This document shows, piece after piece, positions 7,858-19,118 of a DNA stretch of 64,000 bases. The stretch's first letter is position 1; every line of letters begins with the position of its first letter. Position numbers and translations under genes: made by a program. Source of the DNA: Methyloligella solikamskensis (lineage in GTDB: Bacteria > Pseudomonadota > Alphaproteobacteria > Rhizobiales > Methyloligellaceae); the NCBI RefSeq assembly GCF_042676065.1, contig NZ_JBHTJO010000001.1:744001-808000 (forward strand), given 5' to 3'. A model generated the notes under the pieces. It did not search any database. It saw only the letters and a program-made list of their open reading frames with translations, and had not been told where the DNA came from.

Positions 7858-9153
7858 ATGGCCCTGCTAGTGCTCAAATTCGGCGGCACGTCGGTCGCCG
7901 ATATCGACAAGATCCGGAATGCCGCCCGCCACGTGAAGCGGGAGATCGACGCCGGCCATAAATGCGCGGTGGTGGTTTCGGCCATGGCCGGGCAGACGAA
8001 CCAGCTGATCGCCTGGGTCGAGGAGGCCGCGCGTGCTCAAGAGGCCGGGTCGAATGGAAACGGCAACAGCGAGTCCCGCGGCTACGATGCCTGCGAATAC
8101 GACGCCGTGGTGTCGTCCGGCGAGCAGGTGACGGCTGGGCTTCTGGCGCTGGTCCTCCAGTCGCTGGGGGTGCGGGCGCGATCCTGGCAGGGCTGGCAGA
8201 TTCCGCTCAAGACCGATCCGGTGCACGCGAAAGCGCGGATCACCGGGATCGAAGGCGCGGCACTCAAGGGCCAAGTCCTTGACGGCGAGGTCGCCGTCGT
8301 GGCGGGCTTCCAGGGCATCGCGCCGGACGCCCGCATCGCTACGCTGGGACGGGGCGGATCCGACACTTCGGCGGTGGCGCTTGCCGCGGCGCTCGATGCG
8401 GATCGTTGCGACATCTATACGGATGTGGACGGCGTCTACACGACCGATCCCCGCATCGTGCCCCAGGCGCAGCGGATGGACCGGATTTCCTACGAAGAAA
8501 TGCTAGAAATGGCCTCGCAAGGGGCGAAGGTTCTGCAGACGCGCTCGGTGGAGCTGGCGATGCAGCGCAGCGTGCCGGTCCTGGTCCGGTCGAGCTTCGC
8601 GGAAGCCGATCTGGATGCAGATACCGATCTTGCGGAGCTGGGCACGCTGGTGTGCGAGGAGGATGAGATCGTGGAGCAGAAAGTCGTCAGCGGTATCGCG
8701 TATGCGCCGGATGAGGCGAAGGTGACCCTGATCAAGGTGGCCGACAAGCCGGGCGTCGCGGCGCGGGTGTTCGGTCCCCTCGCCGAGGCGAACATCAATG
8801 TCGACATGATCGTCCAGAACGTCTCCGAGGACGGCCGCTACACGGACCTCACGTTTACAGTGCAGAGCGCCGACTTGGACCGAGCCCTCGACGTGCTACG
8901 CTCGGAGAAGGACGAGATCGGCTACGGCGATCTCGACGGCGCGACGAATGTCGCCAAGGTTTCCGCGATCGGCGTCGGCATGCGCAGCCATGCCGGCGTG
9001 GCCGCACGGATGTTTAACGCGCTTTCCGAAAAGGGCATCAACATCCAGGCGATTTCCACCTCGGAAATCAAGATCAGCATTTTGATCGATGCCGCCTATG
9101 CTGAGCTGGCGGTACGGACCTTGCACACGCTATTCGATCTAGACAGCCGCTAG
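7858..9153 (+). CDS. lysC: Aspartate kinase LysC
   Basis: Aspartokinase, 431 residues: phosphorylates aspartate, the first step to lysine, threonine, methionine and diaminopimelate. The ATG at 7858 follows GGGAGGGG and gives MALLVLKFGGTSVAD, the kinase signature. An insertion rich in Gly/Asn/Ser (about residues 63-78) precedes the YDAVVSSGEQVTAGLL segment. The substrate region LGRGGSDTSAVALAAAL and two C-terminal ACT domains (about 265-430), the usual site of lysine/threonine feedback, are intact. Regulation may also involve the leader hairpin at 7785. The ptsP gene follows after 75 bases. Confidence 0.97.
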   Translation: MALLVLKFGGTSVADIDKIRNAARHVKREIDAGHKCAVVVSAMAGQTNQLIAWVEEAARAQEAGSNGNGNSESRGYDACEYDAVVSSGEQVTAGLLALVLQSLGVRARSWQGWQIPLKTDPVHAKARITGIEGAALKGQVLDGEVAVVAGFQGIAPDARIATLGRGGSDTSAVALAAALDADRCDIYTDVDGVYTTDPRIVPQAQRMDRISYEEMLEMASQGAKVLQTRSVELAMQRSVPVLVRSSFAEADLDADTDLAELGTLVCEEDEIVEQKVVSGIAYAPDEAKVTLIKVADKPGVAARVFGPLAEANINVDMIVQNVSEDGRYTDLTFTVQSADLDRALDVLRSEKDEIGYGDLDGATNVAKVSAIGVGMRSHAGVAARMFNALSEKGINIQAISTSEIKISILIDAAYAELAVRTLHTLFDLDSR

Positions 9154-9227
9154 CTCCGCACCGCGCGGCGTGTCGATCTTGCTAGGATGATGTCGCGGGC
9201 GCAGGCGCGCCGGCGAGGAATGTTGCT

Positions 9228-11486
9228 ATGGTCCTTTCAGTGAGCGCACCAAGACAGCTGCTGCGTCGCCTCCGCGAGGTGATGGCGGAGCATGAGAGCG
9301 CGCAGGCACGGCTCGACAAGGTGGTGGTGCTGATCGCCTCCAACATGGTGGCCGAGGTGTGCTCGCTCTATTTGCGCCGGCGGGACGATTCGCTTGAGCT
9401 GGTCGCGACGGAAGGTCTGGAAGAGCGCGCCGTCCACAGCACCCATCTGAAACGTGGCGAAGGTTTGGTCGGTCTGATCGCGCAAGAGGCGGAAGCGATG
9501 CAGTTTCCGGATGCCCAGAGCCATCCGGCCTACTCGTACCGCCCGGAAACCGGCGAAGAAATCTATCACTCCTTTGTCGGCGTGCCGATCCTGCGGGGCG
9601 GCCACGCTATCGGCGTCTTGACCGTGCAGAACCGCACCCATCGGCAATACACCGATGAGGAGGTAGAGGCGCTTCAGACCACGGCGATGGTCCTGGCTGA
9701 AATGCTGGCCTCGAGCGGCATGCTGACGAACGACGATGTCGGGGCCGGGGAGCGGGACGATGCGCTGCGCTACGGGGTGCTGCCGCTTTCGGAAGGGGTG
9801 GCGCTCGGCCATGTGGTGCTGCACGAGCCGCCGGTTCTGGTGACCAAGCTGATCGCCGAGGATGTGGAGCTGGAGCAGCGGCGTCTGGACCAGGCGATCG
9901 ACGACCTCACCGGCATGATCGACGCCATGCTGGAGCGGGGCGACATGGCGCGCGCGGGCGAGCATCGCGAGGTGCTGGAAGCGTTCCGCATGTTTGCCGC
10001 CGACCGCGGCTGGCGCCGCCGGCTGGAGGAAGCGCTGCACACGGGTCTGACGGCCGAAGCGGCAGTGCAGCGCGTGCGGAACGACACGCGGGCGCGCATG
10101 CTTCGCCAGACCGATGCCCATTCCCGCGACCGGCTGCACGATATCGACGATCTCTCGAACCGGCTGCTGCGGCTGCTCTCCGGCGGGACGGGCACGGCCG
10201 CCTCCGGCAACCTGCCCCACGATACGATTCTCATCGCCCGCAATATGGGGCCGGCCGAGCTCCTGGATTACGACCGGGAGAAGCTGCGCGGCCTCGTCTT
10301 GGTCGAAGGCGGGTCGGGCAGCCATGTTGCGATCGTCGCCCGCGCATTGGGCATTGCGGCGGTCAGCCAGGCAAAAGGCATTCTGGAATCCGTCGAGGCG
10401 GGGGATGCTGCCATCGTCGATGCGGATGGCGGCGAGCTGCATATCCGCCCGACCCAGGAGGTCGTTCAGGCTTATTCGGACAAGGTGCGCTTCCGCGCCC
10501 GCAGGCAGGCGCAGTACGCAGCCTTGCGCTCGGTGCCTGCGGTCACGCTGGACGAGGTGAAGATCTCCCTCAACATCAATGCGGGGCTGCTGTTCGATCT
10601 GCCGCATCTGGAAGAATCGGGCGCCGACGGGATCGGCCTGTTCCGCACCGAGCTTCAGTTCATGATCTCCTCGACCTTCCCGCGGCTCGATCAGCAGACG
10701 CGGATGTACAAGGCGATCTTTGATGCCGCTGGCGGCAAGCCCGTTGTCTTCCGGACCCTCGATGTGGGGGGTGACAAAGTGCTCCCCTATTTTCAGGCGG
10801 TGAAGGAAGAAAATCCGGCGTTGGGCTGGCGCGCCATCCGCATGGCGCTCGACCGGCCGGCCCTGTTCCGCACCCAGATCCGGGCGTTGCTGCGCGGTGC
10901 GGCGGGGCGCGAGTTGCGCATTCTGCTTCCCATGATCGCCGATGTCGCCGAGCTCACCGAGGCGAAGGCGCTGATCCACAAGGAACTCGGGATACTGAAG
11001 CGTCACGGAAAGCAGGAGCCGTCGAAGCTCCTGATCGGCGCCATGGTTGAGGTCCCGGCGCTGCTCTGGCAGCTCGATGAGGTGATGCCGCTGGTGGATT
11101 TCGTGTCCGTCGGCAGCAACGATCTTCTACAGTTCATGTTCGCCGCCGACCGGTCCAACGAGAAGGTCGCCGGGCGCTTCGACAATCTCAACAAGGCGGC
11201 TTTGCGGGCCTTGCGCTTCATCGTTCTGGCGGGCAAACGCCACGACGTGCCGATCACTCTTTGCGGCGAGATGGCGGGCCGGCCGCTCGAAGCCATGGCG
11301 CTGATCGGGCTCGGATTCCGGTCCATCTCCATGGCACCGGCGTCAGTCGGACCGGTGAAGGCAATGATTCTTTCCCTCGATGTCGGCGAGACGGCTGAGA
11401 AGCTCCTAACCTTGTTGGACGAAGATTCTGGGGACTTAAGGGACCAATTGAAGGCTTTTGCAGTTGAAAAGGGTGTGCAGGTTTAG
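9228..11486 (+). CDS. ptsP: Phosphoenolpyruvate-protein phosphotransferase PtsP (nitrogen PTS enzyme I)
   Basis: EI-Ntr, 752 residues, which takes phosphate from PEP and passes it to NPr and EIIA-Ntr. Order of domains: an N-terminal GAF sensor (about 20-165), the HPr-binding and phospho-histidine domain with GGSGSHVAIVARALG (His at about 366), and the PEP-binding TIM barrel with GIGLFRTELQFM, FRTLDVGGDKVLPYF and VGSNDLLQFMFAADR. The GAF domain separates it from sugar-PTS enzyme I. It lies 75 bases after lysC, a pairing frequent in alphaproteobacteria. Confidence 0.97.
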   Translation: MVLSVSAPRQLLRRLREVMAEHESAQARLDKVVVLIASNMVAEVCSLYLRRRDDSLELVATEGLEERAVHSTHLKRGEGLVGLIAQEAEAMQFPDAQSHPAYSYRPETGEEIYHSFVGVPILRGGHAIGVLTVQNRTHRQYTDEEVEALQTTAMVLAEMLASSGMLTNDDVGAGERDDALRYGVLPLSEGVALGHVVLHEPPVLVTKLIAEDVELEQRRLDQAIDDLTGMIDAMLERGDMARAGEHREVLEAFRMFAADRGWRRRLEEALHTGLTAEAAVQRVRNDTRARMLRQTDAHSRDRLHDIDDLSNRLLRLLSGGTGTAASGNLPHDTILIARNMGPAELLDYDREKLRGLVLVEGGSGSHVAIVARALGIAAVSQAKGILESVEAGDAAIVDADGGELHIRPTQEVVQAYSDKVRFRARRQAQYAALRSVPAVTLDEVKISLNINAGLLFDLPHLEESGADGIGLFRTELQFMISSTFPRLDQQTRMYKAIFDAAGGKPVVFRTLDVGGDKVLPYFQAVKEENPALGWRAIRMALDRPALFRTQIRALLRGAAGRELRILLPMIADVAELTEAKALIHKELGILKRHGKQEPSKLLIGAMVEVPALLWQLDEVMPLVDFVSVGSNDLLQFMFAADRSNEKVAGRFDNLNKAALRALRFIVLAGKRHDVPITLCGEMAGRPLEAMALIGLGFRSISMAPASVGPVKAMILSLDVGETAEKLLTLLDEDSGDLRDQLKAFAVEKGVQV

Positions 11487-11703
11487 TGCGAGGCAGCGGT
11501 AACCTGTGCTTAGTTGACGGGGAGAGAGGCAAAACCCCCGGCGTACAGCGGTTGCAAAAGCCGGGTCGATAGGTTTGTGTTAATGAAACTACGCAGGATT
11601 TGGGATCGGTTGCCTTCGGCTGCTCGGGACGCGTTGCGCTCCGACGAGGCCGGATTTGGGCGATCCCGTTGGGCCACGCCTGCATATTCACGGGATTCGC
11701 GAA

Positions 11704-12855
11704 ATGCCCGCCGGGTTTGATGCGGAGGTGGCAGAGCTGTTTCGAGATCTCCGTCTCGCCAGCAATCTCGACGAGGCGCAGCTCGCAAATCGGCTCTCCA
11801 CACAGGTTGAGGTCGTCCAGGCCCTTGAGCAGGGGACGCTTTACGCGTTGCCGCCCTGGCCGGAGACGTCGCGTGTCGTCTCGGGCTATGGCGAGCTTCT
11901 GAATCTCGACGTGCAGCCGCTGCTGCGGCGCGTTTACGCTCAGGTCGAGGCTGGTGTGATCCCGGAGGAGATGCCGCCGGAAAATCCGCCGCCGCTCGAT
12001 TTCTCCGAAAACAATCCTTACGCGCCGGAGCCCCCGGTGGACGAGGAGCCGATGGCTTCAGGTCCGCCGGCGGGGCAGCCGAGCAACGGGCTCTATCCCG
12101 ATTCGCCGTCGCCTTACGACGAGCCCGCGCAGGGTGGTTACGGGCAGCCGGAAGGCCCGCCGCCACAGCAGCCGAATTTCGGCCCTGGCGGCGCACCCCA
12201 AAGAGGTGCGCCGCCGCAAGGTGGCCCTCGGCCGCAAATGCCGCCAGGTCAGCGCCCGCCGCAAGGAATGCCTGGCCAACAAGGGATGCCCGGCCAGCCC
12301 GGTGCGCCGCGTCCGCCGGGACCGGGAGGTCCGCCTCCGGGGCAGCGGCCGCAGCAGGGTGGACGCCCCAGCGGGCCGCCGCCGCAATATCGCCCGCAGC
12401 AGCCGCCTCCTGGCGCGCCCCAGGGCCGGCCCCAGCCGGGTGGCCAATTCCGTCCTCCGCCGGGGCAGCAGCCACCGCCTCCGGGCGGTCAGCCGATGCG
12501 GCCCCCGCCGGGGCAGGCCGCGCCACCGCCCCCTCCGCCGCAGGATGCCGTCTATCCGGAGCCGGAATACGCGGCTGAGTCCGAGGCGGCGATGCCGGGC
12601 AAGGACGAGAAGAAGAGCAGCCGCCTGAAGAAGGCGATCGCGATGATCGTCATTGTGCTGGCAGCCATCTTCGTTCTATGGCTTCTGTTCAGCCAGGTCG
12701 GTTCGCTGTTCGGGACCGGTGGCGCACCGCAGCAGGATGCCGGTCAGAGCACCGGGACCGTTGGGGAAGCGCCCGCACCGGACGAGCCGATGGATCCGAA
12801 CGATCCGCAGAGCCGCAAGAGCGACCGCCTGCCTGTGCCAGACATGCCGCAATAG
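11704..12855 (+). CDS. RodZ-like helix-turn-helix membrane protein with proline/glutamine-rich linker
   Basis: About 383 residues from the ATG at 11704; the frame is open a little further upstream (11656) but without a better ribosome site. Residues 1-75 form an HTH_25 region of the RodZ type (FRDLRLASNLDEAQLANRLS, VVQALEQGTLYALP). A very long Pro/Gly/Gln-rich linker follows (about 90-285), then a basic patch and a single membrane helix near residues 306-330 (AIAMIVIVLAAIFVLWLLF), then about 55 external residues. The topology resembles RodZ, a cell-shape scaffold that binds MreB, but the C-terminal domain is much reduced. It lies between ptsP and prfA. A shape or envelope role is inferred. 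Confidence 0.72.
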   Translation: MPAGFDAEVAELFRDLRLASNLDEAQLANRLSTQVEVVQALEQGTLYALPPWPETSRVVSGYGELLNLDVQPLLRRVYAQVEAGVIPEEMPPENPPPLDFSENNPYAPEPPVDEEPMASGPPAGQPSNGLYPDSPSPYDEPAQGGYGQPEGPPPQQPNFGPGGAPQRGAPPQGGPRPQMPPGQRPPQGMPGQQGMPGQPGAPRPPGPGGPPPGQRPQQGGRPSGPPPQYRPQQPPPGAPQGRPQPGGQFRPPPGQQPPPPGGQPMRPPPGQAAPPPPPPQDAVYPEPEYAAESEAAMPGKDEKKSSRLKKAIAMIVIVLAAIFVLWLLFSQVGSLFGTGGAPQQDAGQSTGTVGEAPAPDEPMDPNDPQSRKSDRLPVPDMPQ

Positions 12856-12894
12856 CCAGGCTTCGCTGCCAGGCCTTGATTTAGAGCCTTCTTC

Positions 12895-14013
12895 TTGACC
12901 GCGATCCAATCCGATAAGCTCGACAAGCTCGTCTCCCGCTGGGAGGACGTGCAGAATACGCTCGCCACCGGGCCTGACCAGGAAACCTTCGTGCGCCTGT
13001 CGCGAGAGTTCGCCGAGATCGACCCCATCGTGGCGACGATCAAGGAGATGCGCGCGGCCGAGAGCGAGTACGAAGGGCTGAAGCAGCTCCTCGACGATCC
13101 CTCTTCGGACAAGGAGATGATCGAGCTCGCCGAGGCCGAGAAGGAAGAGCTCGAGGAGAAGATCGACACGCTTGAGCACAAGCTGAAGCTGCAGCTCCTG
13201 CCGAAGGATGCAGCCGACGAGAAGGACGCGATCCTGGAAGTGCGCGCCGGCACGGGCGGCGACGAGGCGGCGCTGTTCGCCGGCGATCTGTTCCGCATGT
13301 ATCAGCGCTACGCCGACAAGAAGGGCTGGAAGATCAACATCCTTTCGGCAAGCGAATCGGCGACCGGCGGCTACAAGGAAATCATCGCCAGCATCTCGGG
13401 CAAGGGCGTGTTCGCCCATTTGAAATTCGAATCCGGTGTGCATCGGGTGCAGCGTGTGCCGGAGACGGAGACCCAAGGCCGGATCCATACTTCAGCGGCG
13501 ACGGTGGCCGTGCTTCCCGAGGCCGAAGAGGTCGATGTGGCGATCGAGGACAAGGATCTGCGGATCGACGTGTTCCGGGCGAGCGGCCCGGGCGGCCAGT
13601 CGGTGAACACCACCGACAGCGCGGTGCGGATCACCCATATCCCGACCGGCATCGTGGTGATCCAGCAGGACGAGAAGTCCCAGCACAAGAACAAGGCGAA
13701 GGCCATGAAGGTGCTGCGCTCGCGGCTCTACGATGCTGAGCGGATGCGCCAGGAATCGGAGCGTGCGGCCGACCGCAAGAGCCAGATCGGCTCGGGCGAC
13801 CGGTCCCAGCGGATCCGGACCTACAACTTCCCGCAAGGCCGGGTGACCGATCACCGGATCAACCTCACCCTGCACAAGCTGGAGCTGGTGCTCGCCGGCG
13901 AAGGGCTGGACGAGATCGTGGATGCCCTGACCACCGAGCATCAGGCTGATCTCTTGGCGGAGATGCAGGATCAGGTGGCGGCGGGCACCGAACCGGACGC
14001 CGTCAATGGCTAA
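12895..14013 (+). CDS. prfA: Peptide chain release factor 1
   Basis: RF1 reads UAA and UAG and triggers peptide release. The GGQ catalytic motif lies at residues 233-235 (ASGPGGQSVNTTDSAVRITH), and QRIRTYNFPQGRVTDHRI is diagnostic of RF1 rather than RF2. Length is 372 residues, about normal. The only usable start appears to be a TTG at 12895, since an in-frame TAG lies just upstream and no ATG occurs near the conserved N-terminus. The end overlaps prmC by eight bases; PrmC methylates the glutamine of the GGQ, so enzyme and substrate are co-translated. Confidence 0.97.
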   Translation: MTAIQSDKLDKLVSRWEDVQNTLATGPDQETFVRLSREFAEIDPIVATIKEMRAAESEYEGLKQLLDDPSSDKEMIELAEAEKEELEEKIDTLEHKLKLQLLPKDAADEKDAILEVRAGTGGDEAALFAGDLFRMYQRYADKKGWKINILSASESATGGYKEIIASISGKGVFAHLKFESGVHRVQRVPETETQGRIHTSAATVAVLPEAEEVDVAIEDKDLRIDVFRASGPGGQSVNTTDSAVRITHIPTGIVVIQQDEKSQHKNKAKAMKVLRSRLYDAERMRQESERAADRKSQIGSGDRSQRIRTYNFPQGRVTDHRINLTLHKLELVLAGEGLDEIVDALTTEHQADLLAEMQDQVAAGTEPDAVNG

Positions 14014-14986
14014 GCCGCCGTTTCAGGGGGCGACGTTTCGGGAAGCGGTTCCGGCTGCCGCGAGGCGGCTTGAAGCGAGCGGTGTCGAGACCGCGATGCT
14101 CGATGCGCGGCTTCTGCTGTTTGCCAGCGCGAATATCGGCCCGGAGGACTATATCCGGGACCCCAACCACAGTTTGATCGATACCGCCGCTGAGCGCTTC
14201 GCCGACTTCGTCACGCGCCGGGAAGCCGGGGCGCCGGTCTCGCGGATTCTCGGCTCTCGCGAGTTCTACGGCCGCTCCTTCTCCTTAAGCGAAGGGACCC
14301 TCGATCCCAGGCCCGACACGGAGACGCTGATCGAGGCGGTGATCAAGAGCCCGCTTGCGAAGGGTGCTCCGCGCATTCTCGATCTCGGGGTGGGGAGCGG
14401 TGCGATCTTGCTGACCTTGCTGGCCGAGATCGACGGCGCGACAGGTGTCGGGATTGACCGCAGCGAAGATGCGATCAAGACGGCCTGCGAGAATGCGCAG
14501 GCGCTAGGCTTGGGCGATCGGGCGGCGTTCTGCTGCGGTGATTGGCTGGCCCCGATCGACGGGCTTGCCTCCGATGATGGTCTTGTCTCCGATGATGGTC
14601 TTGCCTTCGATATCGTAGTGGCGAACCCGCCCTATATCGCGAGCGATGAGATCGCCGCGTTGGCGGTGGAGGTGCGAGAACACGATCCGGTTCTTGCGCT
14701 CGACGGCGGCGCGGACGGGCTCGCTGCCTACCGGGAAATCCTCTCGGCGATCCCAAGGATTCTCGCGCCAGGCGGGGCACTTTTCTTCGAGATCGGCGAG
14801 ACCCAAGCCGAATCGGTGGCCGCGCTCATGCGCGACGCCGGATTGGAGCTGGAGGAGGGCGTGTGGCTGTCGCGCGACCTCGCCGGAAGACCCCGCTGTT
14901 TGGCCGGAAAACGCCAGGTGCGGCGGTCGGGCGCAGTGTCGGGACGAGGCAAAAAAGAGCTTGGAACTGCAGCGGCTTCGGGCTAG
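14006..14986 (+). CDS. prmC: Peptide chain release factor N5-glutamine methyltransferase PrmC
   Basis: PrmC (HemK), 326 residues, methylates the GGQ glutamine of release factors. The NPPY motif (VVANPPYIAS, residues 207-210) and the SAM loop ILDLGVGSGAILLTLL are clear, as is DPRPDTETLIEAV. An oddity is a tandem repeat just before the NPPY strand: two 18-bp copies (14570-14587 and 14588-14605) encode a repeated SDDGL(V/A), lengthening a loop. The C-terminal ~30 residues (basic, from about 295) extend past the fold. The gene overlaps prfA. Confidence 0.95.
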   Translation: MAKPPFQGATFREAVPAAARRLEASGVETAMLDARLLLFASANIGPEDYIRDPNHSLIDTAAERFADFVTRREAGAPVSRILGSREFYGRSFSLSEGTLDPRPDTETLIEAVIKSPLAKGAPRILDLGVGSGAILLTLLAEIDGATGVGIDRSEDAIKTACENAQALGLGDRAAFCCGDWLAPIDGLASDDGLVSDDGLAFDIVVANPPYIASDEIAALAVEVREHDPVLALDGGADGLAAYREILSAIPRILAPGGALFFEIGETQAESVAALMRDAGLELEEGVWLSRDLAGRPRCLAGKRQVRRSGAVSGRGKKELGTAAASG

Positions 14987-15462
14987 GTTTCTACCAATGG
15001 ATGAACACTCTCAGCTGCAGCGCGACGCGCTCGCTGATTGTAGTGGCAACGAGCGGAAATCTTCTGAACTCCTAAAACTTAGATCCGGGGCCGCCAGCCT
15101 CTGGCGGGACGTTTAGAAGATGCTCGACCGCCCTTCTTAGAACGGGGACTCAGGTCTCTATGGGGCTTTGTGCCTCAGAAGTTGGGTTGCCGCACGGGAC
15201 GGCTCCACAGTCTCGGTTCCCTGCCTTTCGATGGGCATGAAGGAACCAAGCGTATTGCCGCCACCTTGCTGGATTGCCGCTGTTCGTTCGGCCTTCCGCC
15301 GCGGTTTTAGATCGACGGGATGAGCAGCGCTCTATCCGTCACGAAGGGGTCCATCGAGTAAGGGCTCACTCTGAATAAAGCTTAGGACCGGGAGCCAACC
15401 GGTTCGAAGAGTTTGGGGAAGGAGGCGGCGATGCGCCGCCCAGTAACCAATAAAGGGAGCTG
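14987..15462. other. 476-base non-coding stretch, possibly structured RNA
   Basis: No convincing gene is seen between prmC and the DUF4167 gene. The stretch contains an interrupted hairpin: GGTTCC (15215-15220) pairs with GGAACC (15242-15247), and TGCC (15222-15225) with GGCA (15233-15236). The region could hold a structured leader or small RNA for the downstream gene, whose product is predicted to bind nucleic acid. I do not recognise it as 6S, tmRNA or SRP RNA. Confidence 0.3.
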
Positions 15463-16065
15463 ATGAGGCAAGGACAACAGAACAGGCGAGGTCGCGGCCG
15501 CGGTCGCAAATCCCAGAATCCGCTCGCACGGAACTACGAGTCCAACGGTCCGGATGTGAAGATCCGCGGCACCGCTGCCCATATCGCGGAAAAGTACATG
15601 TCGCTCGCTCGCGATGCGCTGTCGTCCGGCGATTCGGTAGGTGCCGAGAGCTATCTCCAGCACGCCGAGCACTACAACCGGATCATCATGGCAGCCCAGA
15701 ACGCCCAGCCTCAGCAGGGCAATCAGGGCAACCAGCCCAACGACGGTGCCAACGGCAACAATTATCGTGGCAAGTCCGACGACGACGACGACTCCTATGA
15801 CGATGATAGGGGCTCCGACGATAACAGGGGCTCTGACAATCAAGGGTCGGACAACAGGCGCTCTGATAACGAGGAGCGCGCCGCGTCTTCGCGGAACGAC
15901 AAGCCGCGCCGCAATTCCAAGCGGAACGACGACGGTTCGCGTGGCAACGGTGCCGACAAAGCTGCGGCCCGCAACGCCTCGCATGACGATGATGGCGGCC
16001 GTGACGACAAGCCTTCCGCCACGAAGCCGCGGGAAGAGGGCGCTTCGGAAGAAGCCGTCAACTAG
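15463..16065 (+). CDS. DUF4167 domain-containing protein
   Basis: A 200-residue protein with the N-terminal DUF4167 domain found across Hyphomicrobiales: an Arg/Gly-rich start (RRGRGRGRKSQNPLARNYES) followed by VKIRGTAAHIAEKYMSLARD, then AESYLQHAEHYNRIIMAAQ. From residue 82 onward it is low-complexity: Gln/Asn, then Asp/Ser/Arg-rich runs. The basic head suggests nucleic-acid binding; the function is unknown. The ATG follows AAAGGGAGCTG. It stands alone between prmC and clpB. Confidence 0.88.
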   Translation: MRQGQQNRRGRGRGRKSQNPLARNYESNGPDVKIRGTAAHIAEKYMSLARDALSSGDSVGAESYLQHAEHYNRIIMAAQNAQPQQGNQGNQPNDGANGNNYRGKSDDDDDSYDDDRGSDDNRGSDNQGSDNRRSDNEERAASSRNDKPRRNSKRNDDGSRGNGADKAAARNASHDDDGGRDDKPSATKPREEGASEEAVN

Positions 16066-16259
16066 GCCGGGCTGCCCGTCCGACTTCGTTCTTCTGCCTT
16101 CAGCCTATCGGCTGCCGTGCGAGCCCCATCGCGCGGCAGCTCCCGGCCTCGCCTTCCGCACCCCGTCTTTCCCTCGCTGTCTTCCCTTTGGGGCCGCGCA
16201 GAAGGGCCTTTGTGCCGGGCTGAGACAGGGTCTTAGGAGCTTCGTTACCGCATGCTCCT

Positions 16260-16287
16260 CTTTTGTCTCGCCAATCCCTCCCTATAT
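16260..16287 (+). promoter_or_regulatory. Candidate heat-shock (RpoH) promoter of clpB
   Basis: CTTT at 16260-16263, 17 bases, then CCTATAT at 16281-16287. The alphaproteobacterial sigma-32 consensus as I know it is CTTG-N17/18-CYTATNT, so only one base of the -35 core differs. It would give a leader of about 145 bases before clpB, a gene that is normally RpoH-controlled. Assigned by eye, not by a scored matrix. Confidence 0.42.
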
Positions 16288-16439
16288 CCTGCGTTAATAA
16301 AACACAGTTATCAGCGTATCTGAGCTCGTTTCAGAAGCCGTGGCGGGGCTGATCCTGCCTGCGCGGCGATGAGGTTGATTTCGCTCCTTGAGAGCCGAAT
16401 TCGCCTAGCAAGGGCCAGATCCGCCTATAGGGATTCATT

Positions 16440-19037
<2,598 letters not shown>

Positions 19038-19063
19038 GGCTAGGCCACACTCACGAAGTTAGA

Positions 19064-19101
19064 AGGCCGTCATTGCCGAGCACCGGCGATGGCGGTCTTT
19101 T
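19064..19101 (+). terminator. Rho-independent terminator of clpB, also usable on the other strand
   Basis: The arms 19064-19078 and 19084-19098 pair over 15 positions with a few G-U pairs, the loop is AGCAC, and a T run follows. It separates the convergent clpB and M23 peptidase genes. Confidence 0.75.
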
Positions 19102-19118
19102 CGTTTCAGCTTCGATTG

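Noticed and set aside
9237..11006. Long minus-strand frame inside ptsP
   Set aside because: A mirror frame produced by GC-rich codon use; no domain, and ptsP covers the whole stretch with conserved motifs.
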